Shown here piece by piece: positions 1 to 8,611 of a stretch of DNA of 64,000 nt. Both the position numbers and the translations under genes were made by a program. Position 1 is the first letter of the stretch, and the number at the start of each line of letters is the position of its first letter. Location: positions 1 to 64,000 of the forward strand of contig NZ_LGKP01000006.1 in NCBI RefSeq assembly GCF_001306135.1, in the 5' to 3' direction. The DNA is from Herpetosiphon geysericola. GTDB lineage: Bacteria; Chloroflexota; Chloroflexia; Chloroflexales; Herpetosiphonaceae. Under the pieces are notes generated by a model that was not told the origin of the DNA, ran no database searches, and saw only the letters and a program-made list of their open reading frames with translations.

Positions 1-720
1 TGCCGATTTATTTCCGACCCTGCCGCATCAAAGCCAATTCAATCGTCATGCTCGCCGCCTGTGTGGCCTGCTTGAACCATTACGCCAGTCGTGGCTCCGC
101 TCCTGGGCAACCATTACTCGTCCGCAGGTCATTCTGGATACCAAACCGATTCCCGTGGTTGGGTATGCCCGCCCCAAAACCCGCAGCGATTTTGCTGGCA
201 GTGCCAGCTATGGGTACTGTGTTAGCCGCAAATTGCATTATTTTGGCTATAAACTGGTCATGCTCACGACCCTGGATGGCATTCCCGTCGCCTATGATCT
301 CGTTCCTGCCCATACCGATGAGCGAGCCGCTGCGGACGAACTACTCGACCGAATCACGAATGCCGATGTCTGGGCGGATAAAGGCTTTCTTGGTCAACAA
401 TGGCAGCAGGCGGTGCGGAACACGACTACGAATCGCATCTGGACGGCCAAACGCCACAATCAACGACGGAATCCCGCGCCATTTGATGCGCTCCTCGGGT
501 CGATCCGTGAACGGATCGAAGGGACGTTTCATGAACTGCAAAACACCGGACGGCATGTCGAGCGCTTGTTGGCCAAAACCGTAGAAGGCTTGGCGACCCG
601 TATTGCGAGCAAGGTGACCCATCTGGTCTTAAAAGCCGTGTTGCGTGCACGCTTTGGGATCGATGTGCTCACCTTCACCATTCTTAAAGAAGCCTAACTC
701 ACATCAAGCGTATCTATAGT
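1..720 (+). mobile_element. IS982-family insertion sequence, right part
   Basis: The window opens inside an insertion sequence, recognised from its transposase. Base composition changes from about 55% G+C to strongly A+T-rich just after the transposase stop at 697, so the right end lies near 700-722. The left end is outside the window, so terminal repeats and target duplication cannot be read. The A+T-rich reading frame beyond it has no start codon of its own at the junction, which suggests the element landed inside a gene. Confidence 0.6.
2..697 (+). CDS. IS982-family DDE transposase, C-terminal 231 residues
   Basis: This is the C-terminal part of a cut-and-paste transposase; the frame is open from base 2, so the N-terminus lies upstream of the window. 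The visible part starts with a QSQFNRHARRL motif typical of IS982 transposases. It carries the three acidic catalytic positions: the D of DTKPIPV (codon at 137), the D of ADKGF and the E of RIEGTF. IS982 transposases are usually 270-300 residues, so about 50-60 residues are missing here. No frameshift or internal stop is seen, so the enzyme may be active if the rest is intact. It ends in LKEA shortly before the presumed right end of the element. Confidence 0.85.
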   Translation, partial: ADLFPTLPHQSQFNRHARRLCGLLEPLRQSWLRSWATITRPQVILDTKPIPVVGYARPKTRSDFAGSASYGYCVSRKLHYFGYKLVMLTTLDGIPVAYDLVPAHTDERAAADELLDRITNADVWADKGFLGQQWQQAVRNTTTNRIWTAKRHNQRRNPAPFDALLGSIRERIEGTFHELQNTGRHVERLLAKTVEGLATRIASKVTHLVLKAVLRARFGIDVLTFTILKEA

Positions 721-721
721 A

Positions 722-1381
722 AATTCGTTAAATAATCAAGATGCAACACGTATTAATCAAATTAATCAGGAACTGGAAAATAATGTTGTAATATCTTATG
801 ATAGGGCAAAAATAATATTAGGTGATACACTTTTAACAAAGGTTTTATCTATAGGATTATTTGATGTAAATAGTGTAAGCAATGATATATCGGAATATTA
901 TTTTATCACAAAGCCTTCTTCATTTGGAAAGTATGGTAATCCTTTACAGGATGATGCCTTAGATTTAGTAAAAGCATTTGTTACTTCTCTACATTATGGT
1001 ATAAACTATAGCGGTAATAATCGAGGAAGAATTACTATGTTACCACAATTGATGAAAAAGTTGATAGCTGGAGATTGGGTTGGGCCTGCTACAGCTATAG
1101 GACAGGATTATAAGGTGCTTGAGTTAAAGAGAGTTATTGAAGTAAAATCGTTAAATAATAATCTATACTTAATGAGATTATTAAAAAAGGAAGTAGGTCA
1201 GTTAGCATTGCAGGCGCTTCAAGAAGGTGATATAAGTGAGGCTTCGTTACCGAATTTTGGTAGCGCACAATTAATAAAATATGGTAATCCTGAGTATAAT
1301 CGTGAAATCATAAGAAGAAAACAATCTCATCAAAGCAAGAACTCAATTGTTAATATGTTAAGAACATTAAGGAGTAAATAA
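722..1381 (+). pseudogene. Truncated hypothetical protein interrupted by IS982
   Basis: The reading frame is open continuously from the IS boundary to the TAA at 1379-1381 (about 219 codons), but the first in-frame ATG is only at 1037. The segment before that ATG reads as normal protein (for example SYDRAKIILGD and ITKPSSFGKYGNPLQDD). The most economical explanation is the 3' part of a larger gene whose 5' part was separated by the insertion. I do not recognise the family. The C-terminus is lysine- and arginine-rich. Base composition is about 30% G+C, far below the host genes, pointing to acquisition by transfer. It overlaps the following nuclease gene by one base (TAATG), so the two were translated together. 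A shorter product from ATG 1037 (114 residues) is possible. Confidence 0.6.
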
Positions 1382-2415
1382 TGAATATTAATAAAGGTTA
1401 TGCAATGGAAGAACAATTAAGACAATACTTTAGAGAATTAGGTTATTTTGTTGTCAGGGGTGTAAATTTTAGATACGAAGGTTTTGACGTAACTGATATT
1501 GATTTATGGCTGTATATGAAACAATCAACTTTAACTAGGGAAAGAATCAATGTTGACATAAAGAATAAGAAAACCCCTCAAGCTATAGAAAGAATTTTCT
1601 GGAATAAAGGATTACAAATTGCTCTAGGTTTAGAGAAATGTATGATTGCTACTACAGATGATCGTTCCTCTGTAAATAATTTTGGCATAGATAATGATGT
1701 AATTGTGTTAGATGGAAGTTTTCTTTCGAGATTATCAAAAATACCATTAGATCCATCTCGTTTAATAGAAGAAGATTTTATACAAGTTATTGATATAGAT
1801 GATAAAGGAAAAAATAGTGTTTTTTGGAGAAAAAGAATAAATCAATCAAAAAGTTTTCTTTTAACTCAATTGGATTATAGTGGATGCAATTATTGGCTTG
1901 GGGAAATATATTTTTTCGCTAATCAAATACTTGTATCTCACCACAGAAGAGAATCTGCCTGTAGGATAATGTATCTACTAATATCATATCTTCTGATAGG
2001 AATAGATTTTATATATAAAGATTTATCTTCTTTAGATTCTCAGACAAGAATAAATATTTTAAATAATGGCTTTCTTCATGGATCTTTAGGAGAAGATGGA
2101 ACAAAAAAAATTGTGGAGATGGCATTACAGCTTATCAGAGATTATATGCCACAAAATACAGGTAGTATTTCTTCATTGAAAAGGAATTTAGAGGAAGTAT
2201 ACGATTCAATCCCTGTTAATATATTGAGTGACTATTTTAGTAAAAGTGATATTGTTAAAAATCTCTTTAGCCTAGCAATTATTTTCGAGAAATTAGCTTA
2301 TAGTAAAACCTTTTATCCATTAACATTGATTGATAGTGATTTACAATCAATAATAGGCGTAATTCTCGACTTCTACAATATAGAAAGAAGATCATTATTT
2401 GAGGCTTTTGAATAG
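1381..2415 (+). CDS. PD-(D/E)XK-like nuclease-domain protein
   Basis: The 344-residue protein begins with a restriction-endonuclease-like domain (about residues 1-115): a glutamate in MEEQLRQYF, an aspartate in DVTDIDLWLY and the D-x-K of NVDIKNKK follow the E...D...DxK order of PD-(D/E)XK nucleases. Residues 130-344 are mostly helical with no motif I recognise. AAGGAG at 1369-1374 precedes the ATG, which overlaps the upstream stop by one base. Base composition is about 30% G+C like its upstream partner and unlike the rest of the window, so the pair is a transferred unit. Nuclease plus unknown partner next to a transposase is typical of defence-island debris, but defence is inference. The fold assignment is from motif order only. 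Confidence 0.6.
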   Translation: MNINKGYAMEEQLRQYFRELGYFVVRGVNFRYEGFDVTDIDLWLYMKQSTLTRERINVDIKNKKTPQAIERIFWNKGLQIALGLEKCMIATTDDRSSVNNFGIDNDVIVLDGSFLSRLSKIPLDPSRLIEEDFIQVIDIDDKGKNSVFWRKRINQSKSFLLTQLDYSGCNYWLGEIYFFANQILVSHHRRESACRIMYLLISYLLIGIDFIYKDLSSLDSQTRINILNNGFLHGSLGEDGTKKIVEMALQLIRDYMPQNTGSISSLKRNLEEVYDSIPVNILSDYFSKSDIVKNLFSLAIIFEKLAYSKTFYPLTLIDSDLQSIIGVILDFYNIERRSLFEAFE

Positions 2416-2437
2416 GGTATGGCTTTATACCATACCC
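2415..2437. terminator. Stem-loop between convergent genes
   Basis: GGGTATGG (2415-2422) and CCATACCC (2430-2437) form a perfect 8-bp stem with a 7-base loop. It starts at the last base of the nuclease stop codon and lies 20 bases from the end of the convergent nucleotidase gene. There is no clean T-run on either side, so it is a likely but weak bidirectional terminator. Confidence 0.5.
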
Positions 2438-2457
2438 TAAATATTCATACTTTCTGT

Positions 2458-4359
2458 TTATCGTTGGCGCACAATCAAGCCCAACACGAGCAAGAGCATG
2501 GCAACCGAGGCCCAAACCCAGCCATAGCTTGGAGTGCTGCTGGTATCAGGCAAGGTAATTGGCACGCCTGGCGCTGGTGTGGCAGTTGGTGCTGCTGGCA
2601 CTGGCGTTGCGCTTGGTTGAGTCGCATTGCCATAGTAGTGCGCATACAAATCTGGCACTAAAGTAAAGTTGACTTTATTCACCACCGCTGGGTCAATTGT
2701 GCCAGCGTTTTTAACCGATTCTGCAATCAAATCGCGAATTTCGCTGGTCGATTGATATAAAATCTTGCCTTCGCGGAACATGGCAAAGCCGCCGCCGCCA
2801 CCAGCTCGATAGTTGTTGATTGCAATCCGCAGGGTTTGTTCAGGCGCGATGTCAACTCCATTCAATTGGAGTTTGGTCACGCGCTGGCCTGCTGGCTTGG
2901 TCAAATCGTAGCTATAGTCGATGTCGGTGTACAAATCCCAGTTGTAATCGCGGGCATTATCGTTGACCACAGCCTTTGGGTCATCGGGCAAGGCATTGGG
3001 ATCAAGTTGGCGGAAATATTCGGCGTTACGTTCCAAGGCGCGGCGCAGAATATCGCCATTAATTTCCATCACATACAGCGTATTGTCGTAAACATAAATG
3101 CTGTAGGCATCGCGCAGCGTAATTTGGCCTGCCGGAATCATGCCGCCATCGGTGAAAATTGCTGCCAGCGAGAGATCGACAGGGTAGCCTGCATCAGCGG
3201 CAGCTTGCTTTTGCACATTGTTGATCAAATCGGCCAAGGCGCTATCGCGATAACGAGCCTTAGGGCCGCCAGCAAATTCGGCGCTGGCTGTACCAACTGG
3301 CTGGCTGATGTAGCTCAAGGTTTGGTCGTGGTAAGGCTGGGCAATTACTTTGATCTCTTGATCTTCGGCAACATTGGTAACTGAAATGTTGGTTGAATCT
3401 TTGTTGATCACATTCCAGCTATCGCCATTTTTCTCAACCGTAATCGAAACCTTGCCCAACGAGCGGCCCCAGTATGATGGCTCGATCAGCAACACGTTGT
3501 TGATCACCGCTTTGGGTACGCTCAAGTGCGAGTGGCCAGTCAAAATCACATCAACGCCAGGCACTTCTTGAGCCAATTTGATCGAGACGTTTTCGCCTGG
3601 CAACGAGCCAGTATCACGCCATGTGCTGGGGTCGGTCAGCCATGCTTCAGGCTTGGTTGCATCAGCAGGCTGTTTTTCCCAGCCAGTGTGTTGCAACAAG
3701 ACCACGATGTTGGCCCCTTCGGCGCGAATTTGCGGCACATATTGCTTGGCAATTTCAACCGGATCGGCGAATTGCAAGCCAGCAATGTTGGCTGGTTTTT
3801 CCCAGGTTGGCACGGTTGGCGTAGTCAAAGCCAAAAAGCCAACTTTCACGCCATTAACATCTTTGATGATATACGGTTTGAAGGCTTCGCTACCATCGCT
3901 TTTGCGCACGTTAGCACTCATTACGGGGTATTGCGCTTGGCTAATATAACGATTCAGCACATCCAAGCCATAGTTGAATTCGTGGTTGCCTAACGAAGCA
4001 ACATCATATTTTAGTGCATTAAACACCGCAGCCATTGGATGGGCGGCATTTTGATCGATTGCGTTGTAGTAGTAGGTCAAGGGCGTGCCTTGAATCGTAT
4101 CGCCATTATCGACCAATAACAGATTGGGATCGAGCGCTCGTTCTTGTTTGATCAGGGTTGCAACCTTAGTCATACCCCATTCGGCAGGCTTGCCAGTGTA
4201 GTAATCCCACGCCATCAAATTGCCGTGAATATCGCTGGTTTCCAAAATTGTGACCGTGCGTTGCTCATTTTGGGCCTTGACGACACCGCTCTGTAAGCCG
4301 AGCGGAGCCAAAACAGCCACCAATAGCAACAACGCGAACGCACGTAGCAAACGCATCAT
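2458..4359 (-). CDS. Secreted 5'-nucleotidase / 2',3'-cyclic phosphodiesterase family metallophosphatase
   Basis: A 633-residue extracytoplasmic phosphoesterase. An N-terminal signal segment (residues 1-30) is followed by the calcineurin-like metallophosphoesterase domain with its metal ligands: D43 and H45 in SDIHGN, GDTIQG around 86, GNHEF at 124-128, a histidine in LLQHTG and GHSH at 275-278. The C-terminal 5'-nucleotidase domain (about 340-570) contains the INNYRAGGGGGFAMF substrate-loop region. The family hydrolyses nucleoside 5'-monophosphates and cyclic nucleotides outside the cell for phosphate and nucleoside recovery. After a Thr/Pro/Ala linker the protein ends with LPDTS (603-607), a membrane helix and RQR, resembling a wall- or membrane-sorting tail. 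AGGAGG lies five bases before the ATG at 4359. Confidence 0.92.
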   Translation of the reverse strand: MMRLLRAFALLLLVAVLAPLGLQSGVVKAQNEQRTVTILETSDIHGNLMAWDYYTGKPAEWGMTKVATLIKQERALDPNLLLVDNGDTIQGTPLTYYYNAIDQNAAHPMAAVFNALKYDVASLGNHEFNYGLDVLNRYISQAQYPVMSANVRKSDGSEAFKPYIIKDVNGVKVGFLALTTPTVPTWEKPANIAGLQFADPVEIAKQYVPQIRAEGANIVVLLQHTGWEKQPADATKPEAWLTDPSTWRDTGSLPGENVSIKLAQEVPGVDVILTGHSHLSVPKAVINNVLLIEPSYWGRSLGKVSITVEKNGDSWNVINKDSTNISVTNVAEDQEIKVIAQPYHDQTLSYISQPVGTASAEFAGGPKARYRDSALADLINNVQKQAAADAGYPVDLSLAAIFTDGGMIPAGQITLRDAYSIYVYDNTLYVMEINGDILRRALERNAEYFRQLDPNALPDDPKAVVNDNARDYNWDLYTDIDYSYDLTKPAGQRVTKLQLNGVDIAPEQTLRIAINNYRAGGGGGFAMFREGKILYQSTSEIRDLIAESVKNAGTIDPAVVNKVNFTLVPDLYAHYYGNATQPSATPVPAAPTATPAPGVPITLPDTSSTPSYGWVWASVAMLLLVLGLIVRQR

Positions 4360-4481
4360 TCAATCCTCCTAAAACACTGATATGCTCGTATTGAGATCCA
4401 AGCATATAGTGCTATAATACGCCGCTCCGGAGATTCGGTCAAAAATTTTAAGTTCTATTTAAGCAGATCATCCTCATTGGA

Positions 4482-4967
4482 TTAAGCAGCGATTGCTCTA
4501 ACACCCAATAAATCCCACGGGTCTAGATCATGCCAAATAGCCCAGATAACAGAGCCAACTTGGAGCAGCGCTGGCATGATTAATCCGCCAAAATACATAC
4601 TGAATCCAACCAGTTCTGCGCCCAAAGCTGGCTGTTTAAGTGGCCGATAGAGATAAACCCCAATGATTAAGAGCATTCCAATAATCGTACAAATGCTTGT
4701 TAATTGTTCTCGATTCTTATCGCCAAGAAGTTTAATGCAAAATGTTGTTAACAAGCTATGCGCAGTTACCACAACGAATCCTATTGGAACATACAAATAC
4801 ATACAATAGACAAACATAAGTATTGATAGAAAATAGTTATTGACGTAAACCATCAATATCCCAATTGGAATTGATGTCATTAATGAAATACTAAGTGTAT
4901 TTTTCACTATAAAACCGATAAACGATTTCCTTTTAGGCAATTTATCGATTTTTGGAAGAGTATACAT
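4482..4967 (-). CDS. Hypothetical multi-pass membrane protein
   Basis: A 161-residue protein I do not recognise. A short basic N-terminus (KLPKRK) is followed by about four hydrophobic segments (roughly residues 20-40, 48-75, 90-108 and 118-142) and a short C-terminal tail with HDLDPWDLLG. AAGGAA stands about nine bases before the ATG at 4967. The gene is more A+T-rich than its neighbours. It is separated by over 100 bases from genes on both sides, so it is probably transcribed alone. No enzymatic motif is visible. Confidence 0.65.
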   Translation of the reverse strand: MYTLPKIDKLPKRKSFIGFIVKNTLSISLMTSIPIGILMVYVNNYFLSILMFVYCMYLYVPIGFVVVTAHSLLTTFCIKLLGDKNREQLTSICTIIGMLLIIGVYLYRPLKQPALGAELVGFSMYFGGLIMPALLQVGSVIWAIWHDLDPWDLLGVRAIAA

Positions 4968-5094
4968 AGCTATAATTCCTTATAAATTAGAAACATCATG
5001 ACGAATCATATACTAAACGTAGTATTTTAAATACAAAAATTGTGCAACAAAACTGTTACACAATTCGATCTAGCGCTCAATTATTTGGATTTGA

Positions 5095-5604
5095 CTAAAT
5101 ATCAATATCGAGCATTTTGCGCAGTTGTTCGCGCCGTTTTGGTTTGCGCCGTGGGCGATAAAATGGATCGCTGGCTTGCAGATCGCGTTTGATTTTTTGC
5201 GAACGGCCATTAACCAAGCCTCGCACGTAAGCGGTCAAATCGGCCAATGAAGCAGCCTTATCGGCCAACGACAAAATCCAGCCTTCGCGGGTCATGGGGG
5301 CGGGGCCAATCGGGTACATATGGCCAACGATTGCTAGGCAGACAGCCGAATCTTCGCCTTGTTCTTCGGCCCAGCGTGCAGCCACAGCGCCATGATTTTC
5401 CAGCGTGCCATAACGCGAATCAATATCGTGCAGCAAGGCAGCCCGAGTACAAACTCGCACATCGGCTTTCAGCAAACGGGCAATGCGATATGAATAGCGG
5501 GTAACCCGCATTAGATGTTCGTATTTTGCAATCCCATGGTGCAGATGGGTTTGGGTTTCCAGCACTTTGGGATGGGCAAGTAGATCCTCAATCAAATCAT
5601 CCAT
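5095..5604 (-). CDS. HD-domain phosphohydrolase
   Basis: A 169-residue protein consisting of one HD domain. Metal-binding residues are visible in order: H30 in KYEHLMR, the HD pair H59-D60 in ALLHDID, a histidine in NHG (71), GH in IVGHMYP (94-95) and D115 in LADKAAS. The domain is followed by a basic tail (RPRRKPKRREQL). HD proteins of this kind hydrolyse nucleotides or phosphate esters; the substrate here is unknown. The start is supported by AGGAGG eight bases upstream of ATG 5604. A promoter can be read upstream at 5664-5693. Confidence 0.85.
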   Translation of the reverse strand: MDDLIEDLLAHPKVLETQTHLHHGIAKYEHLMRVTRYSYRIARLLKADVRVCTRAALLHDIDSRYGTLENHGAVAARWAEEQGEDSAVCLAIVGHMYPIGPAPMTREGWILSLADKAASLADLTAYVRGLVNGRSQKIKRDLQASDPFYRPRRKPKRREQLRKMLDIDI

Positions 5605-5663
5605 CGTTCTTTCCTCCTGGCCGATTCAATTGAATTGCGTCAATCGTGATCACAATATCACAA

Positions 5664-5693
5664 ACTGTACCATGCGTAACTTTTTATTGTCAA
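5664..5693 (-). promoter_or_regulatory. Sigma-70-type promoter of the HD-domain gene
   Basis: Reading the minus strand, TTGACA (complement of 5688-5693) is followed after 18 bases by TACAGT (complement of 5664-5669), with TGG just before the -10 (an extended -10). This places the transcription start about 50 bases before the ATG at 5604. Confidence 0.55.
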
Positions 5694-5774
5694 CCTATTT
5701 TTTAGTATCGTAAGATTTAGGAGCCTAGCAATAAGACGATAATTGGGCCACGCAGGATGCAAAGCGCGCAGTTT

Positions 5775-6039
5775 GAAACCACGAAGAACGCGAAGAGCAC
5801 GAAGGCTATTTTAGCCACAGATTCCACAGATTGTTTTAATTATGTTCCAAAAGTCCAGAGCCTGTAGCCATAATTTCTCTGCGCCTCTGCGTTAAAAATT
5901 CGATCGACGCAGGATTGAAACCGCGAAGAGCGCGAAGGACGCGAAGGTTGTTTTAGCCACAGATTTCACAGATTGTTTTAATTATGTGTCAAAAGCCCAT
6001 AGCCTGTAGCCATAATTTCTCTGCGCCTCTGCGTTAAAT
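5775..6039. repeat. Two tandem copies of a modular intergenic repeat
   Basis: Two copies of about 123 bases (5775-5897 and 5917-6039), 142 bases apart, each run GAAACC, a CGAAGA/CGCGAAGG block, TTTTAGCCACAGATT, CACAGATTGTTTTAATTATGT, a CATAGCCTGTAGCCATAATT block and CTCTGCGCCTCTGCGTTAAA. The same modules recur in eleven other gaps of this window. No gene is seen in 5605-6064 apart from this and the HD-gene promoter. Confidence 0.85.
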
Positions 6040-6064
6040 TTCTCCCTATGCTCTATGTTCTTTG

Positions 6065-8260
6065 CTAACGCACCTGATTCCCAACTAACGGCAAGAATAC
6101 CTTGCGCAACCCAATCGATTGGGTCGCAGTTGGCGTATTGGTTGGCGGTGTGGCCGAGATTGTTGGGGTTTGGCTCAGCGTCGCGGTTGGCGAATGGGTT
6201 GGCGTACTGCTCGGCGGCGTGGTTGTTATGGTTGGCGTTTGGCTATTGGTTGGGGTCGGGCTGATTGTTGCCGAGCTGGTCGCGGTTGGCGTTTGGCTGT
6301 TAGTCGGAGTTGGGCTGATTGTCGGCGAATTGATGTTGGTTGGCGTATTGGTCGCGGTTGGCATGCTAGTTGGCGTATTGGTCGCGGTTGCTGTGGCAGT
6401 ATTCGTATTAGTTGGCGTTGGCGTAGCCGTCGTTAGCACAAAACGACAAATTTGGAACGATTCGTTGCGACTGCTCATTGTAAAGCTATTGTTGGCAAAT
6501 TGGCGACCACCAATCACAAACACCGTATCGTTGATGCTATCTGCTTCTGCTCCATAGCGTGAACTGTTCAACAGCACTTCCGACCATTCGTTGGTCTGCT
6601 GATCGAAAATTAAGCTTGAATTTGAGGCCACAACTGGCATCGAATAGCCCGTTGTAATCACAAAAAAGCGATCGAGCATTTGGGCATCGCCGCCCTGCAT
6701 TTGGCGCCGAGGCAAATTAGGCGCAGCCAGCCAAGCATTTACATTTGGATCATAGAATTCCATCGTATCCAAGGCCGTTTGATTGCTAATTGTCGCCGTA
6801 CCGCCAGCCACATAAAGTTTGTTATCTACCACTCCAGCAGAGGCGAACGCCCGCGGCGTGCTCATCGCTGGCCCGGCAGTCCATGTTTGGCTGGCTGGGT
6901 CGAAAATCCAAACGCTGGCGAGAGCATTAGTGCCATTCGAGCCGCCAATAATATACAGTTTGCCAGCAAGCACCGCCGATTGATAATAAGCCAAGGGCGT
7001 TGGCAGGCTTAGGCCGCTACGCCATAGATCAAGGGTTGGCGAATAAATTTGCAGATCGCTAATCAAGCCAGTGGTGGTTGAACCGCCAGTACGATAGCCG
7101 CCAACCACATAAATTTCGCCATTGAGCGTAGCCGCATCAGTCCCAAAGGTTGCAATCGGCATTGGCGCACGTTGTTGCCAGCTATCAGTAATTGGCTGGT
7201 AGCGCAACGTATTGGGCAAGGCAGGAGAATTATTATTTGGCCCTTGCCCACCAATTTGAAATAGTGCCCCATCAGCACTAACGACCGACGAATAGCGAGC
7301 CGCCAGCAACGAATCTTCGCGATCAAGCCAATGCCCAAGGCTACAACTGGTCACAATTGCTTGATTAAGCTCAACCAATTGGTTGCTTAATTGCAATGTT
7401 GTTTGATCGCTGGTGCGTGGTTGGGCCGTTGCCGGAATACTTACGCTCACTGTAATTGGGCGACTACTTTGAGCAGGAATCGTCAGCGTATTAAAAGGTA
7501 AACTGCTTGGCCAAGCACTCGGTGCAAGATTAAGGTTAATCGTTTGCGAATTGGGATAATTATTGCGCACGCTTAATGGATAGAGCAAGGTATCACCAGC
7601 ACAGCCTTGGTTGCTGGTCGTGCCGAAAATTTCAATTGGCGGCGTGTCTTGAATCACCACGTCATCAATTAAGAGATTGGCGCCGAAATCGCTGATGCCC
7701 AAAAATCCTAGGTAAAACGGCTGGCCGACACTGGCAAATGGCAAATCAAGCTGATACTGCGTCCAGCCATCAGTTGCTCGATAGCGTGGATAGCTAGCGC
7801 GCGTCGTGTAGTTTTGGCCATCATTGCTGGTTTGCACCAACAGCGTATCAGCCGAGGTTGGAAAAATTGCGCTATGGTAATACCAAAAACTTGCCCGTAG
7901 CACATTGGTGGTTGGCGTAAGCACGGTTGATAAGCGCGCTGCATTGCCATTGCTCGTCGAATAACTATTGAAATGGGCCATACCTGCACCGCTATGAGGC
8001 TGGGCGGTTGGGCGAGTAGCACTGGTTACTTGGGTCCATTCAGGATCAGGCGTATCGGTTACAGTGATAATCGTGGTTGCCCAATTGGCAGGTGGAAAAA
8101 TGGCACTATCGAAGCTTTGGTTAATGTAAATTGTTGGGACAAGGGCAATTTGTGGGCGGGGCATTGGCCGTTGTAACTCACGCGCTTGCGTATTCGCGCC
8201 ACCAAAAAAAAGCAGCAATAACCCCAGCAGGAGCACAATCCGAAGGGTACGAGTAGTCAT
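6065..8260 (-). CDS. Secreted Kelch-repeat protein with LPLV-type C-terminal tail
   Basis: About 731 residues and extracellular. GGAGGC precedes the ATG at 8260, which gives a normal signal peptide (MTTRTLR plus hydrophobic core, cleaved near residue 27); an upstream in-frame ATG at 8284 has no such site. Residues about 45-200 resemble a MAM/choice-of-anchor-J carbohydrate-binding jelly roll. A short Ig-like spacer is followed by five or so Kelch blades (about 300-580) with paired-glycine motifs such as VVGGY and IIGGSN, which fold as a beta-propeller. A Thr/Pro/Asn-rich low-complexity stalk of about 110 residues follows, and the protein ends [13 protein letters not shown]. The ending is like tails I recall from other Chloroflexota secreted proteins. 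Role: probably surface adhesion; not established. Confidence 0.82.
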   Translation of the reverse strand: MTTRTLRIVLLLGLLLLFFGGANTQARELQRPMPRPQIALVPTIYINQSFDSAIFPPANWATTIITVTDTPDPEWTQVTSATRPTAQPHSGAGMAHFNSYSTSNGNAARLSTVLTPTTNVLRASFWYYHSAIFPTSADTLLVQTSNDGQNYTTRASYPRYRATDGWTQYQLDLPFASVGQPFYLGFLGISDFGANLLIDDVVIQDTPPIEIFGTTSNQGCAGDTLLYPLSVRNNYPNSQTINLNLAPSAWPSSLPFNTLTIPAQSSRPITVSVSIPATAQPRTSDQTTLQLSNQLVELNQAIVTSCSLGHWLDREDSLLAARYSSVVSADGALFQIGGQGPNNNSPALPNTLRYQPITDSWQQRAPMPIATFGTDAATLNGEIYVVGGYRTGGSTTTGLISDLQIYSPTLDLWRSGLSLPTPLAYYQSAVLAGKLYIIGGSNGTNALASVWIFDPASQTWTAGPAMSTPRAFASAGVVDNKLYVAGGTATISNQTALDTMEFYDPNVNAWLAAPNLPRRQMQGGDAQMLDRFFVITTGYSMPVVASNSSLIFDQQTNEWSEVLLNSSRYGAEADSINDTVFVIGGRQFANNSFTMSSRNESFQICRFVLTTATPTPTNTNTATATATNTPTSMPTATNTPTNINSPTISPTPTNSQTPTATSSATISPTPTNSQTPTITTTPPSSTPTHSPTATLSQTPTISATPPTNTPTATQSIGLRKVFLPLVGNQVR

Positions 8261-8384
8261 AGGCTTGCCTCCAAACAAGTACAATCGCCAAAAACGACAT
8301 TCGATAGTAGCTCATCAACTTAACAGAACAATGCGTAGCATCATTATACGCGCAATCTTTAGGCAAGTCGTGAGGGTTCAAGTT

Positions 8385-8600
8385 TTGATCCACGAAGGGC
8401 ACGAAGATGTGGCTATAGGCTATGGGCTTTGCTTTCATCCCTCATACTTCATAATTCATCCTTCGGTCGCTCTGCGCCGCTGCGTTAAAACTATGATTTT
8501 TGCCTTCTGCCTTTTGATTTTCGATTTCTGCCTTTATGTTCTATGCTCTTTGCTCTCTGTTCTTTTTGCCTTCTGCCTTCTGCCTTTTGATTTCGCTTTA
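8385..8600. repeat. Modular intergenic repeat block
   Basis: The gap between the Kelch gene and pxpC is filled with the same modules as elsewhere: GATCCACGAAGGGCACGAAG, GGCTATAGGCTATGGGCTTT, a CATCCCTCATACTTCAT run, GCTCTGCGCCGCTGCGTTAAA, repeated TTCTGCCTTTTGATTT, and a run of ATGTTCTATGCTCTTTGCTCT. The block ends about ten bases before the pxpC start, so it also contains or abuts the pxpC promoter. No gene is seen. Confidence 0.8.
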
Positions 8601-8604
8601 TACT
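8599..8604 (+). promoter_or_regulatory. -10 element directly before pxpC (possible leaderless start)
   Basis: TATACT at 8599-8604 ends seven bases before ATG 8612, and there is no Shine-Dalgarno sequence. A transcript starting the usual 6-8 bases after the -10 would begin at or next to the start codon. No convincing -35 is visible. Confidence 0.4.
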
Positions 8605-8611
8605 TAGATGT

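Noticed and set aside
2419-2661. 80-codon plus-strand frame at the end of the nucleotidase gene
   Set aside because: It overlaps the conserved C-terminus of the nucleotidase and is Trp/Cys-rich by reverse complement only.
5775-6039. Possible CRISPR array
   Set aside because: The two copies match along their whole length, with no unique spacers between short constant repeats, and the same words occur in many other gaps.
6055-6557. Plus-strand open frames full of Val, Gly and Trp repeats
   Set aside because: They are the complement of the Thr/Pro/Asn stalk of the Kelch protein, which has the signal peptide, ribosome-binding site and known domains.
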